Under the pieces are notes generated by a model, which was not told the origin of the DNA, did no database searches, and saw only the letters and a list, made by a program, of their open reading frames with translations. Source: an uncultured Tateyamaria sp. (GTDB lineage: Bacteria; Pseudomonadota; Alphaproteobacteria; Rhodobacterales; Rhodobacteraceae). Taken from it: DNA of 64,000 nucleotides. Positions 36,042 through 43,967 of the stretch are shown here, piece after piece. The first letter of the stretch is position 1. Every line of letters begins with the position of its first letter. Location: assembly GCF_947496075.1 (NCBI RefSeq), contig NZ_CANMBJ010000004.1, forward strand, positions 620,001 through 684,000, given 5' to 3'. A program made the position numbers and the translations under genes.

Positions 36042-37562
36042 CTATGCGCACGTCTCGACCCAAGGTGCCCGGCTGCGTCCGATGCGCATGACCATTGATT
36101 TCACCTCGAGAAATTCATCAAAGCCGTAGCGGCCAATCTCGCGTCCCTGCCCCGATTGCTTCATGCCGCCAAAGGCCAGTTCTGGGTATCCGTCCATCCA
36201 GGTGTTGGTCCAAACCGTACCCGCTTCGGCGCGGCGTGCAAACTCCAGACAGGTGTGGACGTTTTCGCTCCAGACGCCTGCGGAGAGGCCATAATCGCTG
36301 TCATTGGTCAGCGCGATGGCCTCGTCCAGCGTGCGAAATGTCAATACCGACAGAACGGGGCCAAAGACCTCTTCCCGCGCAATTGCCATGTCGGGTGTCA
36401 CACCACTGATGACGGTCGGCTGATAGAATTGTCGGCCAAGCCCATCGACGGACAGAGTGTCCCCACCAAGCTCAAGCTTGGCACCGGTGGCAATGGCGGC
36501 CTGCACATACCCGTCAATCTTGGCGTTGTGTTCAGGCGTAACGATGGCACCGACTTGCGTGGACGGATCAAGCGGGTCGCCAAACTTCACCTGTTTGGAC
36601 AGCGCAACCACGCGGGCCACAAACGCATCCGCGATATCCTCGTGCACGATGATGCGGCTGGACGAATTGCAGCACTGCCCGACGTTGAAATAGACGCCGA
36701 AGGTTACGGCATCGGCGGCGCTTTCCAGATCGGCGTCGGGAAAGATCACCTGAGGGTTCTTGCCGCCCAGTTCAAGCGCGACCTTTTTCAGCGTCCCGGA
36801 TGCACTTTGCGTGATCAGCTTGCCAACGGCGGTTGAGCCGGTAAAGGTCACCATATCGACGTCAGAATGGGTCGACATCAGACTGCCGACCGGCTCACCG
36901 TAGCCCAGGACGATGTTGCAGACGCCCGCAGGCAATCCCGCCTCCATCAGCAGTTCGCCCATCATCACAGTTGAAGACGGCGTCATCTCGGACGGTTTGA
37001 CCACCACCGTGCAGCCAGCGGCCAAAGCGAAAGGGAGTTTCTGGGACAGGATCCAGAACGGGAAGTTCCACGGCGTGATGATGGACACCACGCCAATTGG
37101 TTCTTTGACGACGACACCCAGCATATCCTCGCCAAGCGTGTTGTGACTGTCGCCATGCGTGGTCCGCGCAAGTGATGCGGCGTAGCGCCATAGGTCTGCC
37201 GCACCGCCCACTTCGCCACGCGCCTGGGAGATTGGCTTGCCACTTTCCAATGTCTCTTGCAACGCGATGCGTTCAACTTTGGCCTCGATCAAGTCCGCGA
37301 CCCGAAGCAGAACGGTCGCACGTTCCTTGCCCGAGATGCGGCTCCAAACCCCCGCATCATAGGCACGCCGCGCGGCGAGAATGGCTTGCTCTGTAACCGC
37401 CGCGTCGCCCTTGGCCGATACACTGACAACCGTACCGTGCGACGGCGATACACGGTCGAATGTCTCGGTGCCTTCGACCCATTTGCCCTCAATCAGATGA
37501 CGCCCGGCAAAGGCAGAAGGCAGTGCGTAGTCAATCGCCTTATTGATCGTCAGGTCATTCAT
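36042..37562 (-). CDS. Aldehyde dehydrogenase (NAD(P)-dependent)
   Basis: This 506-residue aldehyde dehydrogenase has the oxyanion Asn in ITPWNFPFW, the general-base Glu264 in VALELGGKNP and catalytic Cys298 in NVGQCCNSSSR. It is full length. It would oxidise the aldehyde formed by one of the GMC enzymes in the same operon to an acid, which the CoA-transferase could then activate. I use ATG 37562 (MNDLT); ATG 37577 is in frame and overlaps the enoyl-CoA hydratase end. The frame to 37697 is shadow. Confidence 0.93.
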   Translation of the reverse strand: MNDLTINKAIDYALPSAFAGRHLIEGKWVEGTETFDRVSPSHGTVVSVSAKGDAAVTEQAILAARRAYDAGVWSRISGKERATVLLRVADLIEAKVERIALQETLESGKPISQARGEVGGAADLWRYAASLARTTHGDSHNTLGEDMLGVVVKEPIGVVSIITPWNFPFWILSQKLPFALAAGCTVVVKPSEMTPSSTVMMGELLMEAGLPAGVCNIVLGYGEPVGSLMSTHSDVDMVTFTGSTAVGKLITQSASGTLKKVALELGGKNPQVIFPDADLESAADAVTFGVYFNVGQCCNSSSRIIVHEDIADAFVARVVALSKQVKFGDPLDPSTQVGAIVTPEHNAKIDGYVQAAIATGAKLELGGDTLSVDGLGRQFYQPTVISGVTPDMAIAREEVFGPVLSVLTFRTLDEAIALTNDSDYGLSAGVWSENVHTCLEFARRAEAGTVWTNTWMDGYPELAFGGMKQSGQGREIGRYGFDEFLEVKSMVMRIGRSRAPWVETCA

Positions 37563-37566
37563 CGTC

Positions 37567-38334
37567 TTAAGATCCATCAAAACTGGCTGCGCGCTTTTTA
37601 AGGAATGCCTGCACGCCTTCATCACGGTCGGCGCTGGCGGCAGCTGCCGCGCTGCCAAGCACCTCGATCGCGGCGCCCCGATCTTCGCCCACGGCACCGT
37701 GAATCATAGCCTTGGTCAGTTCGTTTGCGCGTGGCGATAGGGCGCTCAAGGATGCGGCCATTTCTTTTGCGGTGGCCAGCGCATCGTCGGTCACATCCGC
37801 GGCAAATCCGAGCATGTGGGCGCGTTCAGCAGTGATGCGCCGCCCGAATATCGCCATCTCTTTTACAACCGGCTCAGAAAGAAGCCGCACAAGGCGCTGT
37901 GTGCCGGACCAACCCGGCACAATGCCGACCTTGCCTTCGGGAAGTCCAAGCGTCGCCTGAGTAGAAATCACGCGCACATCACAGCAGGCGGCCAGTTCCA
38001 GTCCACCACCAAACGCATGGCCATTTATGGCCCCGATCGTCGGCTTGGACAGCCGTGCCAGCATATCAAAGATCCGGTGTCCGTCCCGGATCCAATGGCG
38101 CGCAAACTCGGCCGGGCCAAGTCCGCCCCATTCAGCGATGTCTGCACCACAACAAAACGCTTTCGGTCCCGCACCGGTCACAATGACAGCCCGAATGTCG
38201 GGGCGGTGTTCAATTTCAATGAGATGTGCCTCAAGCGATCTCAGCATTGCCGTTGTGAACGCGTTCAGCTTCGCCTCGTTGGACAGCGTCAGAACGGCCG
38301 TGTCCCGATGATATGTGCAAACAACCTCACTCAT
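37567..38334 (-). CDS. Enoyl-CoA hydratase/isomerase family protein
   Basis: This 255-residue crotonase-fold protein has both catalytic glutamates expected of a hydratase: one in FGGGLELAACCDVRV and one in LGLPEGKVGIVPGWSGTQRL. It should add water to an enoyl-CoA. Its ATG overlaps the CoA-transferase stop (ATGA), so the two are translationally coupled and probably act in sequence on the same thioester. No acyl-CoA dehydrogenase or thiolase is in the block. The frame reaching 38502 lies in another gene. Confidence 0.93.
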   Translation of the reverse strand: MSEVVCTYHRDTAVLTLSNEAKLNAFTTAMLRSLEAHLIEIEHRPDIRAVIVTGAGPKAFCCGADIAEWGGLGPAEFARHWIRDGHRIFDMLARLSKPTIGAINGHAFGGGLELAACCDVRVISTQATLGLPEGKVGIVPGWSGTQRLVRLLSEPVVKEMAIFGRRITAERAHMLGFAADVTDDALATAKEMAASLSALSPRANELTKAMIHGAVGEDRGAAIEVLGSAAAAASADRDEGVQAFLKKRAASFDGS

Positions 38335-39902
38335 AGTGCGAGGCCCATTGGAGCGTCGGCAAGCAGTGCCTTCGGCATGATCTTGGCATTCTCCGCCACT
38401 TGCACACGGCCTTGCGAAGGCCCGACGATATGCTCTGCCGGGTCCACACCCGGCATGATTTCGGTGGCAACCAGACCGTTGCCGGTCAGCGCGATCACGC
38501 ATCGTTCGGTGACATAAAGCACGTTCTGCCCCTGTTCGCGCGCGCGCTTTCCCGAGAAGGTCACATGCTCAACCTCGTCCACCATCTTGGTGAACTTGCC
38601 GGGTTCCGCGATTTCGATCTTGTCATCGAGCAGCTTGACCTTTGCCCCCGCCTCGAACCACCCGGAGAACACAATGTTTTTAGCCCGGGCAGTGATGTCC
38701 ACAAATCCACCGCATCCAGCCGTCAGATAGGGTTTCTTGCCAAGCTTCGAGACGTTGACGTTGCCTTCCACGTCGACCTCAAGAAATGATAGGAACGACA
38801 TGTCAAAGCCGCCCCCCTGAAAGTAGATGAATTGCTGCGGAGAGGGCACGAACGCATCCGCGTTCGACGCGCATCCAAAGGCGAAGCCGGTCAGCGGCAC
38901 ACCCCCGACAGCCCCCTGCTCAATGGCCCATGTCACGCCGTCTGGATGCCCTTCCTCAAGCAGGACCCGAGGCACCATGGCGCTGATCCCGAACCCAAGA
39001 TTGGCTGTCATCCCACGACGCAGTTCCATTGCTGCGCGGCGAGCGATCACTTTTTCAATGCCATGGTTCGCCAGCGAGAAGCTGTCCCAGGGCCGCATGA
39101 TCTCTCCCGAAATTGCCGGATCATAGGCTGTTTCAGTGGTTTGCTTCTGATCCGCATCGACAACGACGTAGTCCACGAGATGGCCGGGAACCCGCACATC
39201 ATGGGGCCGAAGGCTACCATTGGCAGTCACACGCTTGACCTGCGCAATGACCACCCCGCCGTTGTTGCGCACGCAAATGGCCTGTTCCAGACCGCCCAGA
39301 TAGGCGCCTTCGTGTTCGTAGGTAAGATTGCCGCGCTCATCCGCTGTGGTGGCCCGAATGATGGCCACATTCGGTATGACATTCGGGAAATGCAGCCAGG
39401 TTTCACCGTTGAACGCCACTCGGTTGACGATGGGCGCTGCGGCGCCCTTGTCGTTCATCGCACAACCCTGAAGATTTGGGTCCACGAAGGTTTCAAGCCC
39501 CACTTTGGTCAAGACACCGGGACGATGCGCCGCCGCCTCACGATGCATGTCGAACATGATGCCGGACGGAACATTGTAGGCGGCAACGCGATCCTCGACG
39601 ATCATCTTCCAGATCTCTGGCATTTCGACACTGGATGGACCGGACGGATAGGACCCGGCCAATACGCGGGCAAGCAAACCGTCTTTGGCAAGATGATCCA
39701 TGCCTTTGACGCCATACACATCCCCGGCCGCAATCGGATGCAGTGAAGTGATGTTGCGTGGATGCCCTTCGGTTGTGAACCGTTCGCCAATTGCCTTGAG
39801 CATCGCGTCCGGACACCCCAACGTCGAAGAAGAAGATACGGACAGCACGGCCCCATCCGGAATCTGACGCGCGGCTTCGGCAGCTGGCACGACCTTCTTC
39901 AT
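38331..39902 (-). CDS. Family I CoA-transferase (fused alpha-beta, acetate/propionate type)
   Basis: This 523-residue protein contains both halves of a family I CoA-transferase. The N-terminal half has the glycine-rich GAVLSVSSSSTLGCPDAMLKAIGERF and the C-terminal half the catalytic Glu328 in TWAIEQGAVGGVP. It moves CoA from acetyl- or succinyl-CoA onto an acid. It is the first gene of the operon, with GGGGAGGA before the ATG. Two LacI-type operators lie 32-43 and 55-66 bp upstream. Confidence 0.92.
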   Translation of the reverse strand: MKKVVPAAEAARQIPDGAVLSVSSSSTLGCPDAMLKAIGERFTTEGHPRNITSLHPIAAGDVYGVKGMDHLAKDGLLARVLAGSYPSGPSSVEMPEIWKMIVEDRVAAYNVPSGIMFDMHREAAAHRPGVLTKVGLETFVDPNLQGCAMNDKGAAAPIVNRVAFNGETWLHFPNVIPNVAIIRATTADERGNLTYEHEGAYLGGLEQAICVRNNGGVVIAQVKRVTANGSLRPHDVRVPGHLVDYVVVDADQKQTTETAYDPAISGEIMRPWDSFSLANHGIEKVIARRAAMELRRGMTANLGFGISAMVPRVLLEEGHPDGVTWAIEQGAVGGVPLTGFAFGCASNADAFVPSPQQFIYFQGGGFDMSFLSFLEVDVEGNVNVSKLGKKPYLTAGCGGFVDITARAKNIVFSGWFEAGAKVKLLDDKIEIAEPGKFTKMVDEVEHVTFSGKRAREQGQNVLYVTERCVIALTGNGLVATEIMPGVDPAEHIVGPSQGRVQVAENAKIMPKALLADAPMGLAL

Positions 39903-39933
39903 AGTATCCTCCCCACGCCAAGCTCATCGCTTT

Positions 39934-39968
39934 TGGAACGTTCCATTAATCACTACTGGAACGTTCCA
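39934..39968. promoter_or_regulatory. Tandem LacI-type operators
   Basis: TGGAACGTTCCA occurs at 39934-39945 and 39957-39968, centres 23 bp apart, or about two helical turns. Both are perfect palindromes and lie upstream of the CoA-transferase ATG. A candidate -35 (TTGCAA, minus strand 39978-39973) lies next to the outer copy; a matching -10 is not clear. Confidence 0.8.
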
Positions 39969-40146
39969 ATTCTTGCAAGACGTAATCTCATACCCGGCAA
40001 GGTGTTCAATTTACGGAACGAACTCCAAGTTTACTGGGTTAACGGCTGTGCGTCGCGCTTCATCCAAGATGAAGGACACGATCACCAGTGCCGTGACCGA
40101 TTCGGCTGGAGATTTCGCGTCGCCGACCACAGAACCGAACCGCAAT

Positions 40147-40173
40147 AAAAAAACCCGGGCACTCAGGCCCGGG
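40147..40173 (-). terminator. Intrinsic terminator downstream of the response regulator gene
   Basis: On the minus strand CCCGGGC (40173-40167) pairs with GCCCGGG (40160-40154) around a 6-nt loop and is followed by seven Ts (40153-40147). It ends transcription about 110 nt after the response-regulator stop and shields the LacI-controlled promoter from read-through. Confidence 0.85.
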
Positions 40174-40269
40174 CAAGTCCAACAGGGAGGTACATGCTTT
40201 GCCGCGCGGCGGCCCCGGCATGTGCGGGCTTTCGTGCCTTCAATCTGGGCCATGGCAAACATGTCTGCC

Positions 40270-40283
40270 TTGACCCAAATCAA
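40270..40283. promoter_or_regulatory. FNR/FnrL-like box
   Basis: TTGACCCAAATCAA matches the FNR-family pattern TTGAY-N4-ATCAA. It sits 2 bp beyond the response-regulator stop codon. On the minus strand the only downstream unit before the terminator at 40147 would be a short RNA of about 90 nt. It could also be a chance match. Confidence 0.35.
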
Positions 40284-40285
40284 TC

Positions 40286-40972
40286 TCAGGCAATCAGACG
40301 ATACCCACCGGATTCGGTCACAAGAAGGCGGGCATTGGACGGATCTGGTTCAATTTTCTGGCGTAGACGGTAGATATGCGTCTCGAGCGTGTGGGTCGTG
40401 ACGCCTGCGTTGTACCCCCAAACCTCGTGCAGCAGCACATCGCGCGCCACCACGCCTTCGGTCGAACGGTAGAGGAACTTGAGGATGTTCGTTTCTTTCT
40501 CCGTCAAGCGGATTTTGCGGTCATCTTCCGTGATCAGCATCTTCACGGACGGCTTGAACGTGTACGGCCCAAGGGTGAACACGGCGTCTTCAGACTGTTC
40601 GTGCTGGCGCAGCTGGGCGCGGATGCGGGCCAAAAGGACGGGAAATTTGAAGGGCTTGCTGACATAGTCGTTGGCACCTGCATCAAGGCCGAGGATCGTG
40701 TCCGCATCAGTATCGTGGCCGGTAAGCATCAGAATGGGCGACTTGACCCCCTGCTTGCGCATGACCCGGCACAGTTCGCGACCGTCGGTGTCGGGCAGGC
40801 CGACATCAAGGATCACGAGGTCGTAGATCGCTTCCTTGGCTTTAACCAATGCGTCCTGACCGTTACCCGCTTCGAACACGTCGAAATCTTCGGTCATGAT
40901 CAGCTGTTCGCTGAGCGCCTCGCGCAGGTCCTCATCGTCGTCGACCAGCAGAATTTTTTTAAGTTGCGCCAT
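40286..40972 (-). CDS. OmpR-type response regulator
   Basis: This 228-residue protein has a receiver domain with the acidic pair DDDE near the start, the phospho-acceptor in LVILDVGLPD, and Thr and Lys in MLTGHD and YVSKPFKFPV. A winged-helix DNA-binding domain follows (TEKETNILKFLYRS...VWGYNAGVTTHTLETHIYRLRQKI). It should bind DNA as a dimer when phosphorylated. No histidine kinase gene is nearby, so it is an orphan by position. ATG 40972 is preceded by GACGAGG; the frame to 41227 overlaps ribA and is not used. Confidence 0.93.
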   Translation of the reverse strand: MAQLKKILLVDDDEDLREALSEQLIMTEDFDVFEAGNGQDALVKAKEAIYDLVILDVGLPDTDGRELCRVMRKQGVKSPILMLTGHDTDADTILGLDAGANDYVSKPFKFPVLLARIRAQLRQHEQSEDAVFTLGPYTFKPSVKMLITEDDRKIRLTEKETNILKFLYRSTEGVVARDVLLHEVWGYNAGVTTHTLETHIYRLRQKIEPDPSNARLLVTESGGYRLIA

Positions 40973-41134
40973 GGGCCTCGTCTCCCTTGAAGTTGAATGA
41001 TAAATGCGCTGCCTTCGCTGTTTCAGCAAGTTATGGGCCTTTTGTTTCACGCCCATGTGTCGGTGAACGGGCAAATGTTTCAATTCTCGCGCGATTTGCT
41101 TATGTCGGGCGGGGTGTAGGAGAGGATTTGTTAC

Positions 41135-42223
41135 ATGGGGCTGGGCCCGGATATCGTCGAGACGCTGGCGCGGGCACGGGCCGATCTGCGGATGGGTGTG
41201 CCAATTGTGGTCCTGGGTGACACCCATATGTTGGCCGTGGCAGTCGAGACGTTGACCGAGGCACGGTTGGTTGGGCTGCGAGCCCTTGGCGCAGCACCCG
41301 AGCTAGCCCTGACAGGCTGGCGGGCAGACACTTTGAAGGCCCGCGTTTACGATGGTGATGTGGCCCGGATCGCTGTGCCTGAAGCTGCGGCCTTGGGGTG
41401 GCTGAAGTCTTTGGCCGATCCGGCTGACGACTTGGCGACGCCGATGAAAGGGCCCTTGCGTTCAGTCCGCGACGGGGATGCGGCTCCGCATCGTGCGGCG
41501 TTACAGTTATGCAAATCAGCTCAGTTATTGCCAGCCGCGCTGTGCGTTGAGATTACAGACGGGTTAGGTTTTGCGGCCACACATGGCCTGACCGCCGTGC
41601 CGCTGGCATTGGCAGCACCCCTGTTGGGCGGCTCAAGCCTTTTGCATCCGGTGGTGCAGGCCCGATTGCCGGTCGAAGCATCCGAAGCCGGGCGTTTGCA
41701 TGTCTTCCGGCCCGACGATGGCGGCGAAGAGCACTATGCGTTCGAGATTGGTCGGCCAGACCGCAGCCAGCCTGTTCTGGCCCGTTTGCATTCGGCCTGT
41801 TTCACCGGCGACGTGATGGGCAGTTTAAAGTGCGATTGCGGGCCGCAGCTGCGCGGCGCCTTGGCCCAGATGGGGGCCGAAGGGGCAGGTGTTTTGCTGT
41901 ATATGAACCAGGAGGGCCGCGGGATTGGCCTGGCCAACAAGATGCGCGCGTATGCGCTACAGGATCAGGGCTTTGACACTGTAGACGCAAATCACCGCCT
42001 GGGGTTCGAGGATGACGAGCGGGATTTTCGGCTTGGGTCAGATATTCTGAAGTCCATGGGATTCACGGCAGTGCGATTGCTGACCAACAACCCGGCGAAA
42101 GTGACGATGATGGAAGCGAGCGGCATTACCGTGGCTGAGCGCGTGCCGCTGAAGGTTGGTGAAAACCGGTTCAACCGAGACTACCTTGCGACCAAGGCGG
42201 CGAAGTCAGGGCATTTGTTGTGA
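41135..42223 (+). CDS. ribA: GTP cyclohydrolase II (RibA) with long N-terminal domain
   Basis: This 362-residue protein has a C-terminal GTP cyclohydrolase II domain of about 190 residues. It contains the zinc site HSACFTGDVMGSLKCDCG, NQEGRGIGL, DTVDANHRLGF and RLLTNNPAK. It opens the GTP ring in the first step of riboflavin synthesis. The N-terminal 165 residues lack the metal-binding motifs of DHBP synthase (RibB), so this is not a working RibBA fusion and may be a decayed or repurposed domain. It is read divergently from the response regulator and overlaps the next gene (GTGA). Confidence 0.92.
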   Translation: MGLGPDIVETLARARADLRMGVPIVVLGDTHMLAVAVETLTEARLVGLRALGAAPELALTGWRADTLKARVYDGDVARIAVPEAAALGWLKSLADPADDLATPMKGPLRSVRDGDAAPHRAALQLCKSAQLLPAALCVEITDGLGFAATHGLTAVPLALAAPLLGGSSLLHPVVQARLPVEASEAGRLHVFRPDDGGEEHYAFEIGRPDRSQPVLARLHSACFTGDVMGSLKCDCGPQLRGALAQMGAEGAGVLLYMNQEGRGIGLANKMRAYALQDQGFDTVDANHRLGFEDDERDFRLGSDILKSMGFTAVRLLTNNPAKVTMMEASGITVAERVPLKVGENRFNRDYLATKAAKSGHLL

Positions 42224-42714
42224 CACCACGGGACATGGTGGTGACGTCGCGCGGGATGCGCTTTGCCGGGCGATGGTTTCCCTGCACAATTGGCAAGGGC
42301 GGTATAAGCGACACAAAGCGAGAGGGTGATGGGGCCACACCCCGCGGCTGCCACAGGATTGTGGGTATGCTTTATCGCCCGGACCGCATGGCCCCGCCGA
42401 CAGATTGGGCGGTGCCTATTCGGCCCGGGGATCTTTGGTCTGATGACAGCGACGATGACGACTACAATCAAATGGTGCGGGCACCTTATGCACCAAGTCA
42501 TGAGCGGTTGCGCCGGGCCGATCCGCTCTATGATCTGGTGATCCTGACCGATTGGAACTGGCCCTATGCCGTAAAGGGCCGTGGATCGGCCATATTCATG
42601 CACCGTTGGCGCAGACCCGGCTATCCGACCGAAGGGTGTATCGGACTGCGGCCAGACGATCTGCGATGGATCGCCCCTCGGATCGGTTATGAAACCCGGC
42701 TGATTGTCCTCTAG
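42220..42714 (+). CDS. L,D-transpeptidase (YkuD) family protein
   Basis: This 164-residue protein has the YkuD catalytic region: His in MHRWRRPGYPTEGCIGLR with nucleophile Cys after TEG. Earlier are DGATPRGCHRI and LYDLVILTDWN. L,D-transpeptidases form 3-3 peptidoglycan cross-links or attach proteins. No signal peptide is visible from the GTG at 42220, which overlaps the ribA stop, so its location in the cell is unclear. It ends overlapping the convergent 42711-43193 gene by 3 bp. Confidence 0.85.
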   Translation: MTPRDMVVTSRGMRFAGRWFPCTIGKGGISDTKREGDGATPRGCHRIVGMLYRPDRMAPPTDWAVPIRPGDLWSDDSDDDDYNQMVRAPYAPSHERLRRADPLYDLVILTDWNWPYAVKGRGSAIFMHRWRRPGYPTEGCIGLRPDDLRWIAPRIGYETRLIVL

Positions 42715-43193
42715 CGGTTAGGCAAGCCTGCTGAGCGACGTTGCGCACGCAATTCAGATTTTGGTGGGATCGCCGCGATCAACTCATCCAGCCCCGCAAG
42801 CACATTGGCGTGGATCGCACCAAACCGCCCGCGCGGATAGGCCGGATCATCATTTTCAGCAGCCCATTTGCGGGCGCATTCCAACGCCGCAATCCAGTCG
42901 TCACGATCCCCGCCCAGCCATTGATTGATCGGTCGCGCCACGGTTTCGTTCAGGGATGCAAACAAGGCCGGGCCACCGTCGGACGACTGGTCCGGGTCTG
43001 CCAACAACATCAGGCGCGCACGAAACTGGCCGCGATACATGACACAACCCGCCTGCACCCGCGCACCTGCGTTGAACAGTTCGGCCGCGCGGCGGTAATC
43101 ATCCCAGGCCGTCGGCGTGATGGGACCCGGTTTCACGCCTTGTGCAATTGCAAGAGCGGGCCAGAACATGGCAAAAAACAGGAGATACCGCAT
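42711..43193 (-). CDS. Hypothetical secreted protein
   Basis: I do not recognise a family in this 160-residue protein. It has a clear Sec signal (MRYLLFFAMFWPALAIAQG, cleavage probably after AIA). The mature part is helical, with WDDYRRAAELFNAGARVQAGCVMYRGQFRARL and later WIAALECARKWAAEN, each holding a cysteine that might pair in the periplasm. Its start abuts the YggS stop (sharing one base), so it is probably co-transcribed with it. Confidence 0.75.
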   Translation of the reverse strand: MRYLLFFAMFWPALAIAQGVKPGPITPTAWDDYRRAAELFNAGARVQAGCVMYRGQFRARLMLLADPDQSSDGGPALFASLNETVARPINQWLGGDRDDWIAALECARKWAAENDDPAYPRGRFGAIHANVLAGLDELIAAIPPKSELRAQRRSAGLPNR

Positions 43194-43846
43194 CAGGTGG
43201 CCTGCCGTTCGCCAAAGATCGCGGAACCCACGCGGACATGGGTGGCCCCAAGCGCGATCGCACTTTCGAAATCGCTGCTCATGCCCATTGATAGTCCGGT
43301 CAGGTCATTGCGCTTTGCAATCTTGGCCAGAAGCGCAAAATGCAACGACGGCTCTTCATCGACAGGCGGGATGCACATCAGCCCGTGGACGGGCAGGTCA
43401 AGCGCACGGCATTCGGCAACGAAGGCGTCAGCCTCTGTCGGAAGCACACCGGCTTTCTGAGGTTCTTCACCGGTGTTGACCTGAAGAAAGATATCGGGGC
43501 ATTTACCAATCTCTTGCGCAAGGCGCGCGATGGTTTTCGCCAGTTTAAGGCGGTCAACAGAATGGATGGCTTGGAACAACTCCATTGCCTGCCGGGACTT
43601 GTTGCTTTGCAGCGGGCCAATCAGATGCACGTCGATAGCACCGTATTGATCGCGAAAATCAGGCCATTTGCCCGCCGCCTCCTGCACGCGGTTTTCGCCG
43701 AACAGGCGGTGCCCTTCGTCCAAGACGGCCTGAACCCGGTCAAGCGGCTGCACCTTGCTCACGGCGATCAGCTTGACAGTATCTGCTGCCCGCCCGGCCT
43801 TGATACAGGCAGCTTCGATCCTGGAATTGATTTTGGAAAGGGACAT
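43193..43846 (-). CDS. YggS-family PLP homeostasis protein
   Basis: This 217-residue alanine-racemase-fold protein binds PLP through Lys31 in KLIAVSKVQPLDRV. IDVHLIGPLQSNKSRQAM and GLSMGMSSDFESAIALGATHVRVGSAIFG are the family signatures. YggS/PROSC proteins have no known catalytic reaction and control the free PLP pool and amino-acid balance. The gene follows the porin terminator and therefore has its own promoter. Confidence 0.95.
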   Translation of the reverse strand: MSLSKINSRIEAACIKAGRAADTVKLIAVSKVQPLDRVQAVLDEGHRLFGENRVQEAAGKWPDFRDQYGAIDVHLIGPLQSNKSRQAMELFQAIHSVDRLKLAKTIARLAQEIGKCPDIFLQVNTGEEPQKAGVLPTEADAFVAECRALDLPVHGLMCIPPVDEEPSLHFALLAKIAKRNDLTGLSMGMSSDFESAIALGATHVRVGSAIFGERQAT

Positions 43847-43918
43847 GGGTGCGCCTTTTGCATCTTGGATAGGGCGCAGAAAGCATGGAGCGATGAGAAT
43901 TGCAAAGGTCCAGAAACG

Positions 43919-43945
43919 AAAAGGGGCAGGCCAAAGGCCCGCCCC
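43919..43945 (-). terminator. Intrinsic terminator of the porin gene
   Basis: On the minus strand a hairpin of GGGGCGGGCC and GGCCTGCCCC (43945-43936 and 43932-43923; one G-U pair) with a 3-nt loop is followed by TTTT (43922-43919). It lies 23 bp after the porin stop and suits a highly expressed single gene. Confidence 0.85.
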
Positions 43946-43967
43946 AAATCATTAGGCTGTGCCTGAC

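Noticed and set aside
40194..40373. 59-residue plus-strand open frame with GGGAGG upstream
   Set aside because: The ribosome site is only 3 nt from the ATG, the product has no recognisable features, and it is antisense to the end of the response regulator.
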